Of a stretch of DNA of 64,000 nt, positions 49,391 to 57,834 are shown piece by piece. Made by a program: the position numbers and the translations under genes. The DNA lies in the NCBI RefSeq assembly GCF_030815095.1, contig NZ_JAUSWF010000008.1, positions 62,001 to 126,000 on the forward strand. The letters are read 5' to 3'. The notes under the pieces were generated by a model. That model searched no databases and was not told where the DNA came from. It saw only the letters and a list, made by a program, of their open reading frames with translations. Positions within the stretch are counted from its first letter, which is position 1. Each line of letters begins with the position of its first letter. Source of the stretch: Aedoeadaptatus ivorii (GTDB taxonomy: Bacteria; Bacillota; Clostridia; Tissierellales; Peptoniphilaceae).

Positions 49391-49975
49391 ATGGCATTAG
49401 TACCTATGGTCGTAGAACAGACCAATCGCGGTGAGAGAAGTTACGATATTTATTCGAGACTGCTCAAAGACAGAATCATCTTTTTGACCGGAGAGATCAA
49501 CGATCAGATCGCCGATTTGGTCGTGGCACAACTCCTGTTTTTGGAGTCCGAAGATCCCGATAAAGACATTCAGATCTATATCAACTCCCCGGGCGGTTCG
49601 GTGAGCGCGGGCTTTGCCATCTACGATACCATGCAATATATCAAACCCCACGTCTCTACCATTTGCGTAGGCCTGGCGGCATCGATGGGGGCATTTTTGC
49701 TCCTCGCTGGCGAAGAAGGCAAGCGCTATGCGCTCCCCAACGCCGACATTATGATCCACCAACCCTTGGGCGGCGCCCAAGGACAGGCGACGGATATCCA
49801 AATCCACGCGAAGAAGATTTTGAAGACGCGGGAACAGATGAACAAGATTATCGCCGAAAGAACCGGACAACCGCTGGAAAAGGTGGAAACCGACACCGAT
49901 CGGGACTTCTTTATGTCCGCCGAAGAGGCGAAGGCCTACGGCATTATCGATGACGTCATCGAAAAACGTAAATAG
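49391..49975 (+). CDS. clpP: ATP-dependent Clp protease proteolytic subunit
   Basis: This 194-residue serine protease has the IYINSPGGSVSAGFAIYDTM region, the nucleophile S98 in GLAASMGAFLL and H123 in MIHQPLGG. It forms a tetradecameric barrel fed by ClpX, encoded directly downstream. The N-terminus includes the short processed leader typical of ClpP. AAGGAGG precedes the ATG. Confidence 0.98.
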   Translation: MALVPMVVEQTNRGERSYDIYSRLLKDRIIFLTGEINDQIADLVVAQLLFLESEDPDKDIQIYINSPGGSVSAGFAIYDTMQYIKPHVSTICVGLAASMGAFLLLAGEEGKRYALPNADIMIHQPLGGAQGQATDIQIHAKKILKTREQMNKIIAERTGQPLEKVETDTDRDFFMSAEEAKAYGIIDDVIEKRK

Positions 49976-49987
49976 TTAGGAGCATTC

Positions 49988-51244
49988 ATGTCGAAAAATT
50001 CGGACGATTTGCGCTGCTCTTTTTGCGGCAAATCGCAACAACAGGTAGAACGCCTCATCGCAGGCCCGAATGTGTATATTTGTAATGAATGCATCCGCCT
50101 GTGCGATGAGATTTTGGAAGAGGAATCGCGCATTCGCGAGATTCCCCGCGAGGAAAAGCTGCCCACCCCGGCGAAGATCAAAGAGACCTTAGACGATTAC
50201 GTCATTCGCCAGGAACGCGCCAAGCGCTCCTTGGCGGTGGCGGTATACAACCACTATAAGCGGATCGGCAATTTGGACCGCGCCCAGTCCGACGACGGCG
50301 TAGAGATCCAAAAGAGCAACATCCTTATGGTCGGCCCCACCGGAAGCGGCAAGACCCTTCTCGCGCAGACCATGGCGAAGATCTTGGATGTACCCTTCGC
50401 CATCGCCGACGCCACCTCTCTTACCGAGGCGGGCTATGTGGGCGAGGACGTAGAAAATATCATCCTCAAGCTGATTCAGGCGGCGGATTACGACATCGAA
50501 GCCGCCGAAAAGGGCATCATCTATGTCGACGAGATCGACAAGATCGCCCGCAAATCCGAAAACGTCTCGATCACCCGCGACGTAAGCGGCGAGGGCGTGC
50601 AACAGGCCCTCCTCAAGATGATCGAAGGTACCGTCGCCAATGTGCCGCCCCAAGGGGGCAGAAAGCACCCGAACCAGGAATTTATCCAGGTGGATACCAC
50701 CAATATCCTGTTTATTCTCGGGGGCGCCTTCGACTCCTTGGACAAAATCATCGAGGCGCGCATGGGAAAAGGCGGCATCGGATTCGGTACGGAAATCAAG
50801 CGGAGCAAGCACGACGAGATCGACCTCTTAAAGCATCTCGAAGGCGAAGACCTCTTAAAATACGGCTTGATTCCCGAGTTTATCGGCCGTCTGCCGGTTA
50901 CCGTGACCTTAGAAGAGCTGGACAAGGACGCGCTGGTGCACATCCTTACAGAGCCCAAAAACGCCCTGGTCAAACAGTACGAAGCGCTGTTTGCCATGGA
51001 CAATGTGGAACTGGAATTCGAGGAGAGCGCATTGGAAGCCATCGCCGAAAAGGCGATCGTCAAAAAATCCGGTGCGCGGGGCCTGCGCGGCACCATCGAA
51101 GAGGTGATGATGGACACCATGTTCGAGATTCCCTCCTTCGAAGACATTCGGCGGGTCATCGTGACCAAAGAGAGCGTAGAGGGAACGGAAGACCCCGTTC
51201 TAATCAGAGACGAGCCCTTACAGAAGACCTCGTCGGACCAATAA
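49988..51244 (+). CDS. clpX: ATP-dependent protease ATP-binding subunit ClpX
   Basis: This 418-residue AAA+ unfoldase has an N-terminal zinc-binding domain (CSFCGKS and CNECIRLC), Walker A GPTGSGKTLLA, Walker B IIYVDEIDKI and the pore loop GYVGEDVE. The IGF loop that docks ClpP (KGGIGFGTE) is present. It starts 12 bases after clpP, so the two subunits are co-expressed. Confidence 0.98.
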   Translation: MSKNSDDLRCSFCGKSQQQVERLIAGPNVYICNECIRLCDEILEEESRIREIPREEKLPTPAKIKETLDDYVIRQERAKRSLAVAVYNHYKRIGNLDRAQSDDGVEIQKSNILMVGPTGSGKTLLAQTMAKILDVPFAIADATSLTEAGYVGEDVENIILKLIQAADYDIEAAEKGIIYVDEIDKIARKSENVSITRDVSGEGVQQALLKMIEGTVANVPPQGGRKHPNQEFIQVDTTNILFILGGAFDSLDKIIEARMGKGGIGFGTEIKRSKHDEIDLLKHLEGEDLLKYGLIPEFIGRLPVTVTLEELDKDALVHILTEPKNALVKQYEALFAMDNVELEFEESALEAIAEKAIVKKSGARGLRGTIEEVMMDTMFEIPSFEDIRRVIVTKESVEGTEDPVLIRDEPLQKTSSDQ

Positions 51245-51247
51245 GGG

Positions 51248-51273
51248 AAAGGCTCACTGCGGTGGGCTTTTTT
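51248..51273 (+). terminator. Terminator-like hairpin between clpX and lon
   Basis: GCTCAC pairs with GTGGGC (one G-T pair) around TGCG, framed by AAAGG and a seven-base T-run. lon follows only 15 bases later without an obvious promoter, so partial termination is more likely than complete. Confidence 0.75.
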
Positions 51274-51288
51274 GTATAAGGAGTATCT

Positions 51289-53616
51289 ATGGCAACAGTA
51301 AAAAAACGAGAGGCATTTCCCCTGCTCGCCCTTCGGGACATGGTCATTCTGCCCCACGTCATCACCCACTTCGACGCCGCGCGCAAAAAATCCGTCGCCG
51401 CCATCGAGCGGGCGGATGCCGGGGACGGCTATCTGTTTTTGACCACCCAAAAGGATCCCGACGTGGAAGAGCCGGAAATCGACGACCTGTACGAAATCGG
51501 CACCCTGGTTAAGATCAACCAGATTCTGCGCCTGCCCGGCGACATCGTACGCGTGCTGGTGGAAGGCCATGCGCGGGGACGCATCGTCGCGTCGGATTTT
51601 TCCGACAGCTATATTCGCGCGCAAGTCGATGTCTTCGAGGAAGAAGAAGTAGACATGGACGCCGAAATGGAGGCGCTTTTGCGCATGGCAGAGGCGGATC
51701 TCGACGAATATATCGAAAAAAACAACAAGATCTATCCGGGACTTTTGGATTCGGTGATTAATTACGACACCCCGCAGACCTTTGCCGATACCGTGGCGGG
51801 CTATGTCAATTTACGGGCGGAAGACGCCCAGTCGGTTCTCGATGCGATCGACATTAAGGCGCGGCTCACCACTCTGCATATGGTGCTTTCGCGCGAGATC
51901 GAGCTTTTAACCATCGAAAACGCCATCGACGACAAGGTAAAGCGGAATATGAGCCAGAGCCAGAAGGAGTACTTCCTCAAAGAGCAGATGAAGGTGATCC
52001 GCCGGGAACTGGGCGAAGGCGGAGACGAGGAAGAAGAGATCGACAATTACCGGGAAAAGCTCGAGGAAAAGGCGCTCCCCGACGCCGTGCGGGAAAAGGC
52101 CGAGAAGGAACTGCAGAAGCTCGGCCGCATGAACAGCGCCTCCCCCGAATACGCGGGCATCACCAATTATTTGGATTGGGTCCTCGATCTGCCCTGGTGT
52201 GAAGAGGCCGAGGAGGACTACGAACTCGCCGAGGCCCGAAAGATCTTGGACGACGAGCACTACGGGTTGAAGGACATCAAAGAGCGGATCCTCGAGTTTA
52301 TTGCCCTGCGCAAAAAATCCTCCAATGCCAAGTCGCCCATTCTGTGCCTGGTGGGTCCGCCGGGGGTCGGCAAGACCTCCATCGCCGCCTCTGTCGCCAA
52401 AGCGCTGAAAAAGCCCTATGTGCGCATGAGCTTGGGCGGCATGACCGACGAGAGCGAAATTCGCGGCCACAGACGCACCTATATCGGCTCTATGCCGGGG
52501 CGGGTGCTTACCTTGATGAAGCAGGCGAAGAAGAACAACCCGCTCTTTCTGTTGGACGAGATCGACAAGGTGGGCAACGACTACCGCGGAGACCCCGCAT
52601 CGGGCCTGTTGGAAGTATTGGACCCGGCACAGAACAACACCTTTACCGACCGCTATATGGAGGTGCCCTTCGACCTCTCCAAGGTGTTCTTTATCACCAC
52701 CGCCAATACCACCAAGACCATTCCCGCGCCGCTATTGGACCGGATGGAGATCATTCGCCTCGGCGGCTACACCCCCGAGGAAAAGCGCGAGATCGCGACG
52801 CGCCACTTGTGGCCCAAGCATCTCAAGGACGTGGGCTATGATCCCGAGGAGATCACCATCTCGAACAATGCCGTCGACACCGTAATCGAAAGCTATACGG
52901 GCGAAGCGGGCGTGCGCATGCTCGACAAGGAACTCGCGAAGATCGTCCGCAAGGTGACGCTGGAATATCTGGAACGCGACAAAAAGCGCGTGCAGATCAC
53001 CAATCGCAACTTGAGCAAGTATCTGGGCGAAAAAAAGGCGCTGCGCGATACGGTGGAAGAGGAAGATCTGGTGGGCTATGTAAACGGCCTGGCGTGGACC
53101 TCGATCGGCGGCGTGCTCTTGGGGATCGAAGTCAATATCGTCCCCGGCAAGGGCAAAATGCAGCTTACCGGCCAGCTGGGCGATGTCATGAAGGAATCCG
53201 CACAGGCGGCGCTCAGCTATATTTGGAGCAAGAGCGAAGAGATCGGCATTCCCGCCGACTTTAAGGAAAAACACGACATCCACATCCACGTTCCCGACGG
53301 CGCCACTCCCAAGGACGGCCCCAGCGCCGGGATCGCCATGACCACCGCACTCTATTCGGCGCTGACGGAAAAGCCCGTAAACCGACTGGTCGCCATGACC
53401 GGCGAGGTCACCTTACGGGGGCGCGTGCTCCCCATCGGCGGCCTCAAGGAAAAGCTCCTCGCCGCCCAGCGGGCGGGCGTCAAGACCGTGCTCATCCCCA
53501 AGGCGAACGAGCGGGAGCTCAAGGAAATGGATTCGCCTTCGATCGCGCGGCTTACGATTATCCCCGTCGAAAGCATGGAAGCAGTCATCAAAGAGGCGAT
53601 TGCCGATGGTCATTAA
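51289..53616 (+). CDS. lon: ATP-dependent protease Lon
   Basis: This 775-residue protein has the N-terminal substrate domain (FPLLALRDMVILPHVITHF), a coiled-coil (YFLKEQMKVIRRELGEG), and the AAA+ domain with Walker A GPPGVGKTS and IFLLDEIDK-type Walker B (LFLLDEIDKV). The C-terminal protease domain has the Ser-Lys dyad S679 (PKDGPSAGIAM) and K722 (GGLKEKLLAA). It degrades damaged and regulatory proteins. The stop overlaps engB by 11 bases. Confidence 0.98.
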   Translation: MATVKKREAFPLLALRDMVILPHVITHFDAARKKSVAAIERADAGDGYLFLTTQKDPDVEEPEIDDLYEIGTLVKINQILRLPGDIVRVLVEGHARGRIVASDFSDSYIRAQVDVFEEEEVDMDAEMEALLRMAEADLDEYIEKNNKIYPGLLDSVINYDTPQTFADTVAGYVNLRAEDAQSVLDAIDIKARLTTLHMVLSREIELLTIENAIDDKVKRNMSQSQKEYFLKEQMKVIRRELGEGGDEEEEIDNYREKLEEKALPDAVREKAEKELQKLGRMNSASPEYAGITNYLDWVLDLPWCEEAEEDYELAEARKILDDEHYGLKDIKERILEFIALRKKSSNAKSPILCLVGPPGVGKTSIAASVAKALKKPYVRMSLGGMTDESEIRGHRRTYIGSMPGRVLTLMKQAKKNNPLFLLDEIDKVGNDYRGDPASGLLEVLDPAQNNTFTDRYMEVPFDLSKVFFITTANTTKTIPAPLLDRMEIIRLGGYTPEEKREIATRHLWPKHLKDVGYDPEEITISNNAVDTVIESYTGEAGVRMLDKELAKIVRKVTLEYLERDKKRVQITNRNLSKYLGEKKALRDTVEEEDLVGYVNGLAWTSIGGVLLGIEVNIVPGKGKMQLTGQLGDVMKESAQAALSYIWSKSEEIGIPADFKEKHDIHIHVPDGATPKDGPSAGIAMTTALYSALTEKPVNRLVAMTGEVTLRGRVLPIGGLKEKLLAAQRAGVKTVLIPKANERELKEMDSPSIARLTIIPVESMEAVIKEAIADGH

Positions 53617-54208
53617 ACAACTGGAGCTCGAGCGCGTCGCCGTCAAGGCGGCGCAGTACCCCGCGGCGGATCTGCCGGAGTTTGCGTTCTGCGGACGGTC
53701 CAATGTGGGAAAGAGCAGCTTTATTAACGCCATGTTCGGCCGAAAAAACCTCGCCCGCACCAGCGGCAAGCCGGGCAAGACCCGCACCATCAACTTTTAT
53801 CGGGTCAACGACGCATTGCGCTTCGTCGACCTGCCGGGCTATGGCTACGCCGTGGCGTCGAAGAAAGATATGGACGCCTGGGCGAAGACCATCAACGAAT
53901 ACCTGGCCGAGCGCGAGAATCTTTCGGAGCTGATCCTCCTGGTGGATATGCGCCATGCGCCTTCGGCAAAGGATCGGCAGATGTACGATTGGATCATAGA
54001 GAGCGGATTTGCCGGCATGGTGGTGGCCACCAAGGCGGACAAATTGTCGAACAATCAGCGGCAAAAGGCCGTTTCTGTCATCAAGAAGACGCTCTCCATA
54101 GAAAACACGGATCTGATCTTTCCCTTTAGCGCCGTCGACAAAAAGGCGGTGCCCGAACTCTGGGACGTCATCGAAAATATGGCGGAATTTCATCGAAAAC
54201 GGCAATAA
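53606..54208 (+). CDS. engB: Ribosome biogenesis GTP-binding protein EngB (YsxC/YihA)
   Basis: The ATG at 53606, inside the lon 3' end, gives a 200-residue GTPase; a TTG two codons upstream is the alternative. G1 is GRSNVGKSSFI, G3 DLPGYGYA and G4 TKADK, all EngB signatures. EngB assists 50S assembly and is usually essential. Coupling to lon through an overlap is conserved in Firmicutes. A bidirectional terminator follows directly. Confidence 0.96.
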   Translation: MVIKQLELERVAVKAAQYPAADLPEFAFCGRSNVGKSSFINAMFGRKNLARTSGKPGKTRTINFYRVNDALRFVDLPGYGYAVASKKDMDAWAKTINEYLAERENLSELILLVDMRHAPSAKDRQMYDWIIESGFAGMVVATKADKLSNNQRQKAVSVIKKTLSIENTDLIFPFSAVDKKAVPELWDVIENMAEFHRKRQ

Positions 54209-54209
54209 A

Positions 54210-54237
54210 AAACGGCGTGTTGTAGAACACGCCGTTT
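54210..54237. terminator. Bidirectional terminator between engB and rubredoxin
   Basis: AAACGGCGTGTT and AACACGCCGTTT are perfect 12-base inverted copies around GTAG, with an A-run on one side and T residues on the other. It can serve both convergent genes. Confidence 0.92.
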
Positions 54238-54246
54238 CTGTATTTC

Positions 54247-54408
54247 TTAGTCGACTTTTTCGAAGTCTTCTTTGCCTGCGCCACAGAGGGGACATACCCA
54301 GTCTTCGGGAATGTCTTTAAAAGCGGTGCCGGGCTTTACGCCATTGTCCGGGTCGCCTTCTGCCGGGTCGTAGATGTATCCGCAAACTGTGCATTCGTAT
54401 TTTTCCAT
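54247..54408 (-). CDS. Rubredoxin
   Basis: This 53-residue minus-strand protein, MEKYECTVCGYIYDPAEGDPDNG..., has the two iron-binding knuckles C6-x2-C9-G and C39-P-L-C42-G, plus the conserved Tyr and Trp residues. Rubredoxin carries single electrons, for example to rubrerythrin or superoxide reductase in anaerobic oxygen defence. AAAGGAG lies nine bases before the ATG. Confidence 0.97.
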   Translation of the reverse strand: MEKYECTVCGYIYDPAEGDPDNGVKPGTAFKDIPEDWVCPLCGAGKEDFEKVD

Positions 54409-54464
54409 GAATAGAACTCCTTTCAAAAGTTAACTCTTTGTCTTACTCCTTTTATACCCTCGAG

Positions 54465-54506
54465 ACCGAAATTCTAAAACCGAAAATTTAAAACCGAAGG
54501 GAAAAA
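54465..54506 (-). repeat. Three 14-bp-spaced TTCGGT direct repeats upstream of rubredoxin
   Basis: ACCGAA occurs at 54465, 54479 and 54493, a regular 14-base period, and again at 54529 and 54553. Read on the minus strand these are TTCGGT direct repeats just upstream of a TATAAA-like -10 for the rubredoxin gene. They could be regulator half-sites. The regularity is seen; the function is inferred. Confidence 0.5.
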
Positions 54507-54642
54507 TATTTTACGCGCTCGTCCGAAGACCGAAACAAATCGCCGCGCAGGGACCGAAAAGAAAACAGAAAAGAATAAAAAAATAATTCCGTATAAGAAG
54601 CACAGAATTGGGTACAATAAAAATAGAATTAGGGGTGAAGTT

Positions 54643-55035
54643 TTGAAAGAGCTAAGAACCATCGAGGGATCTGTCGAGAGCGATATGCTTTCGCTGCGCG
54701 GCTTTATCGCCGAAGCCATGCGACAGGTATCCTTTTATATTTCAGATATAGATTTACAGTACGACATTCGGCTGATCATCGACGAGCTGTTGTTGAACGG
54801 CGCGCAGCACGGCAATGATTGGGACAGCGACAAAAAAGTATATCTGCTCGTGGAACTCGGTCCCGAGACCGTTTCCATCGTCGTGCGGGACGAAGGGCGC
54901 GGCATCGACACGGTGCGAGAGGCCTTCGATTGTTCCAGCACGCGATGTAACGGGCGGGGTCTGTTTTTGGTGGAATCCATCTGCGAATCGGTCCGATACG
55001 AGGGCAACACCATTCGCTGTCATATGAATATTTAG
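54643..55035 (+). CDS. RsbW/SpoIIAB-like ATP-binding protein (GHKL fold)
   Basis: This 130-residue protein with a TTG start has the GHKL ATP-binding elements: N box IIDELLLNGAQHGND, G1 VRDEGRGID and G2 NGRGLFLVESI. Such small HATPases act as anti-sigma factors or Ser kinases of anti-anti-sigma partners. No STAS-domain protein or sigma factor is encoded next to it, so its partner is elsewhere. AGGGGTGAAG precedes the start and a TACAAT -10 lies at 54613-54618. Confidence 0.85.
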   Translation: MKELRTIEGSVESDMLSLRGFIAEAMRQVSFYISDIDLQYDIRLIIDELLLNGAQHGNDWDSDKKVYLLVELGPETVSIVVRDEGRGIDTVREAFDCSSTRCNGRGLFLVESICESVRYEGNTIRCHMNI

Positions 55036-55045
55036 TGCGGCATCT

Positions 55046-55073
55046 TTTACAAACGCGGCCGTTGCTGTATAAT
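55046..55073 (+). promoter_or_regulatory. typA promoter
   Basis: TTTACA (55046-55051) and TATAAT (55068-55073) are separated by 16 bases, 68 bases ahead of typA. Confidence 0.75.
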
Positions 55074-55140
55074 AGATAAGTTAGAGGATTGGCTTGACCG
55101 ATCCTATTTTTATGGAGGCTTTTGCCGAGAAAGGAATTGT

Positions 55141-56961
55141 ATGGAATCCAGGGAAATCAGAAATATCGCCATCATCGCCCACGTCGACCACGGAAAGACC
55201 ACATTGGTCGACGTATTGCTCCGCCAGTCCGGGGTGTTTCGGGACAACCAGGTCGTCGCCGAGCGGGTTATGGATTCCGGCGACATCGAAAAGGAGCGGG
55301 GCATCACCATTCTTTCAAAGAATACCGCCATCCGATACGGGGACACGAAGATCAACATCATCGACACCCCGGGCCACGCCGACTTCGGCGGCGAGGTAGA
55401 GCGGGTGCTCAAAATGGTATCGGGCGTGGTGCTTTTGGTCGACGCCTTTGAAGGACCCATGCCCCAGACCAAATTCGTCCTCAAAAAGTCCTTTGAATTG
55501 GGCCTCGATTTGATCGTCTGCATCAACAAAGTCGACAGAGACGGCGCCCGTCCGGACGAAGTGGTGAACGAAGTCCTGGATCTGTTTATCGAACTCGGAG
55601 CCGACGAAGACGTGCTCGACTCTCCCTTTATCTTCGCCTCGGCGAAACAAGGTTGGGCGAGCGAAGACGCCGAAACCAAAGGGGAAAATATGAAGCCCCT
55701 GTTCGATGCGATCCTCGAGCACATCGACCCGCCCACCGGCGATGTCGATCAACCCGCGCAGCTCTTGATCTCGACCATCGACTACAACGACTATGTGGGC
55801 CGAATCGGCGTCGGCAAGATCGAAAACGGAACCATCGACAAGGGCGACGAAATGCTCCTCGTAAACGCCGCCCGGCCGACGCTCAGACGCAAGGTGAAGA
55901 TCAACAAGATCTTCGAATTCGAAGGTTTGGACCGCGTCGAGACCGATGGCTCCTCCGCCGGCAATATCGTCGCGGTGACCGGAATCGAATCCATCAATAT
56001 CGGCGACACCATCACCGATCCGGAACACGGCGAGGCGCTGGAATTCGTCAAAATCTCCGAGCCGACATTGGCGATGACCTTCTCGGTCAACAACTCTCCC
56101 TTTGCCGGCAGAGAAGGGGAATTCGTCACCTCGAGACAGCTTCGCAGCCGCCTTTACCGGGAGCTGGAGACCGACGTGAGTCTCAAGGTCGAAGACACCG
56201 ACTCCACCGATGCCTTTAAGGTCAGCGGCCGGGGCGAGTTGCACCTTTCGGTCTTAATCGAAAACCTGCGCCGGGAAGGCTACGAATTTCAGGTTTCCAA
56301 GCCCGAAGTGCTGTTTAAGGAAATCGACGGCAAGCGCCACGAGCCCATGGAAAAAGTCACCATCGACGTGGGGCAGGAATTTATCGGCTCCATCATCGAA
56401 AAACTCGGCCGCAGAAAGGGCGAGCTGCTCACCATGCAGGAACCCAGCGGCGGGTACAGCCGTTTGGTATTTCGCATTCCCGCCCGCGGCCTGATCGGCT
56501 ATCGCCAGGAATTTATGACCGACACCAAGGGCAACGGCATTATGAACTCCGAATTCGAAAACTACGCCCCCTATAAGGGCGACATTCCCCGCCGCAAGAC
56601 CGGCTCCATCATCTCCTTCGACACCGGCGTGGCATCCGCCTACGGTCTGCACAACGCCCAAGACCGCGGCGATCTCTTTGTAGAGCCCGGCGAAGAAGTG
56701 TATGCGGGCATGGTGGTGGGCTCTTCCCCCAAGGGGCTCGATCTCGAGGTGAGCGTCACCAAAACCAAGAAGCAGACCAACGTCCGCGCCGCCGGCAGCG
56801 ACGATGCGCTGCGCCTTTCTCCCATCGAGGACCTGAGCTTGGAAGAGGCGATCGAATTTATCGAAGACGACGAGCTGATCGAGATCACCCCCAAGTCTTT
56901 CCGCATTCGAAAGACCATTCTCGATTCCAACCGGCGGTACAAATCCAACAAGAACAAATAG
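55141..56961 (+). CDS. typA: Translational GTPase TypA/BipA
   Basis: This 606-residue protein has the G domain IAIIAHVDHGKTTLVDVLL, DTPGHADFGGEVERVL and NKVDRDGA. Domains II, III and V of elongation-factor type and the BipA-specific C-terminal domain (GLHNAQDRGDLFVEPGEEVYAGMVVG) follow. TypA helps 50S assembly and growth under cold or stress. The start ATG follows GAAAGGAATTGT. Confidence 0.97.
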   Translation: MESREIRNIAIIAHVDHGKTTLVDVLLRQSGVFRDNQVVAERVMDSGDIEKERGITILSKNTAIRYGDTKINIIDTPGHADFGGEVERVLKMVSGVVLLVDAFEGPMPQTKFVLKKSFELGLDLIVCINKVDRDGARPDEVVNEVLDLFIELGADEDVLDSPFIFASAKQGWASEDAETKGENMKPLFDAILEHIDPPTGDVDQPAQLLISTIDYNDYVGRIGVGKIENGTIDKGDEMLLVNAARPTLRRKVKINKIFEFEGLDRVETDGSSAGNIVAVTGIESINIGDTITDPEHGEALEFVKISEPTLAMTFSVNNSPFAGREGEFVTSRQLRSRLYRELETDVSLKVEDTDSTDAFKVSGRGELHLSVLIENLRREGYEFQVSKPEVLFKEIDGKRHEPMEKVTIDVGQEFIGSIIEKLGRRKGELLTMQEPSGGYSRLVFRIPARGLIGYRQEFMTDTKGNGIMNSEFENYAPYKGDIPRRKTGSIISFDTGVASAYGLHNAQDRGDLFVEPGEEVYAGMVVGSSPKGLDLEVSVTKTKKQTNVRAAGSDDALRLSPIEDLSLEEAIEFIEDDELIEITPKSFRIRKTILDSNRRYKSNKNK

Positions 56962-56970
56962 GAGGGCAGT

Positions 56971-57435
56971 ATGTCGAAGGAAAGAGCCTATGCATTCTTA
57001 GAAAAAAAGGGCCTCACGGCACATTTCATAGAAACCGAAGACTCGACCGCCACCGTTTCTATGGCGGCAGAAGTCCTGGGCGTTACCGAAGGCGAGATCG
57101 CCAAATCCCTTACCTTTCGCGACAAAGACGGCACGCCGATTTTGATCGTGATGGCGGGGGACAAGCGGGTCGACAACAAAAAGTTTAAGGCGACCTTCGG
57201 CACCAAGGCGAAAATGCTGTCGCCCGAAGAGGTGGCGGACGAAATCGGCCACGAAGTCGGCGGCGTCACGCCCTTCGGCGTAAAGGAAGGCGTAAAGCTC
57301 TATGTCGACGAGAGCCTCCGCGCCTACGACATCGTCTACCCCGCCTGCGGCTCGGCCTACGCCGTCTGTCGCTTTCGCCCCGATGAATTGATCGAAGCCA
57401 TAGACGCGGACGGCGCGGTGGATGTGGCAAAGTAG
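56971..57435 (+). CDS. YbaK/EbsC-family aminoacyl-tRNA deacylase
   Basis: This 154-residue protein has the YbaK/ProX fold: SMAAEVLGVTEGEIAKSLTFRDKDGTP near the N-terminus, a conserved DKRVDNKKFK lysine region and GGVTPFGVKEGVKLYVDESL. These proteins hydrolyse mischarged aminoacyl-tRNAs, usually Cys-tRNA-Pro or Ala-tRNA-Pro. AGGAGGG precedes the ATG nine bases after typA, so it is likely co-transcribed with it. Confidence 0.92.
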   Translation: MSKERAYAFLEKKGLTAHFIETEDSTATVSMAAEVLGVTEGEIAKSLTFRDKDGTPILIVMAGDKRVDNKKFKATFGTKAKMLSPEEVADEIGHEVGGVTPFGVKEGVKLYVDESLRAYDIVYPACGSAYAVCRFRPDELIEAIDADGAVDVAK

Positions 57436-57505
57436 AAGGAGGTTCTCCCTCTCTTTGCTATTTGTTGGATATTGTCTGTTATACTCATAGCAAAGGAGGA
57501 GAGAA

Positions 57506-57781
57506 ATGGATACCGCTTACGGATTTATCGACGAAAGACGGGAGAAAAAGCGCAGAAAGAGACGGCGTCGCCGCATCCGCCGCCTGCTCGTATTCTTTCT
57601 CCTGATGGCGTACTTATTTTCTAACGGCACATTGCAAAGACTGTACTACAAGACCGACGGCGCCCGGGTAGAAGACGTAGTGAGCGCCGCCGAGGGTTCC
57701 GTCGCCTATGCGCGGGACCATATGCCCGACATACGGGAATGGGTGGCCGATACCATCGGACATGTGGCGCAGAGAATGTAA
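57506..57781 (+). CDS. Small basic single-pass membrane protein of unknown function
   Basis: This 91-residue protein has an Arg/Lys-rich N-terminal stretch (residues 11-26), one hydrophobic helix (about 27-40, LLVFFLLMAYLF) and an outer or lumenal tail without known motifs. AAAGGAGGA precedes the ATG. An 8-base inverted repeat (CTTTGCTA at 57453, TAGCAAAG at 57488) flanks a TATACT -10 and includes part of the ribosome-binding site. I recognise no family. Confidence 0.75.
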   Translation: MDTAYGFIDERREKKRRKRRRRRIRRLLVFFLLMAYLFSNGTLQRLYYKTDGARVEDVVSAAEGSVAYARDHMPDIREWVADTIGHVAQRM

Positions 57782-57793
57782 TGCGAATAAAAA

Positions 57794-57834
57794 ACAAAAG
57801 TGCTTCGGCCTTTGCCGGAGCACTTTTATTTTTG
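57794..57834. terminator. Bidirectional terminator
   Basis: AAAAGTGCTTCGGC pairs with GCCGGAGCACTTTT around CTTT, with T residues on both strands. It serves the small membrane protein gene and the convergent uvrA-like gene, whose stop codon lies inside it. Confidence 0.9.

Noticed and set aside
54465..54558. CRISPR array reading of the ACCGAA repeats
   Set aside because: The repeat unit is six bases with 8-base gaps, too short and irregular for CRISPR, and no cas gene is nearby. No CRISPR array was seen anywhere in the window.
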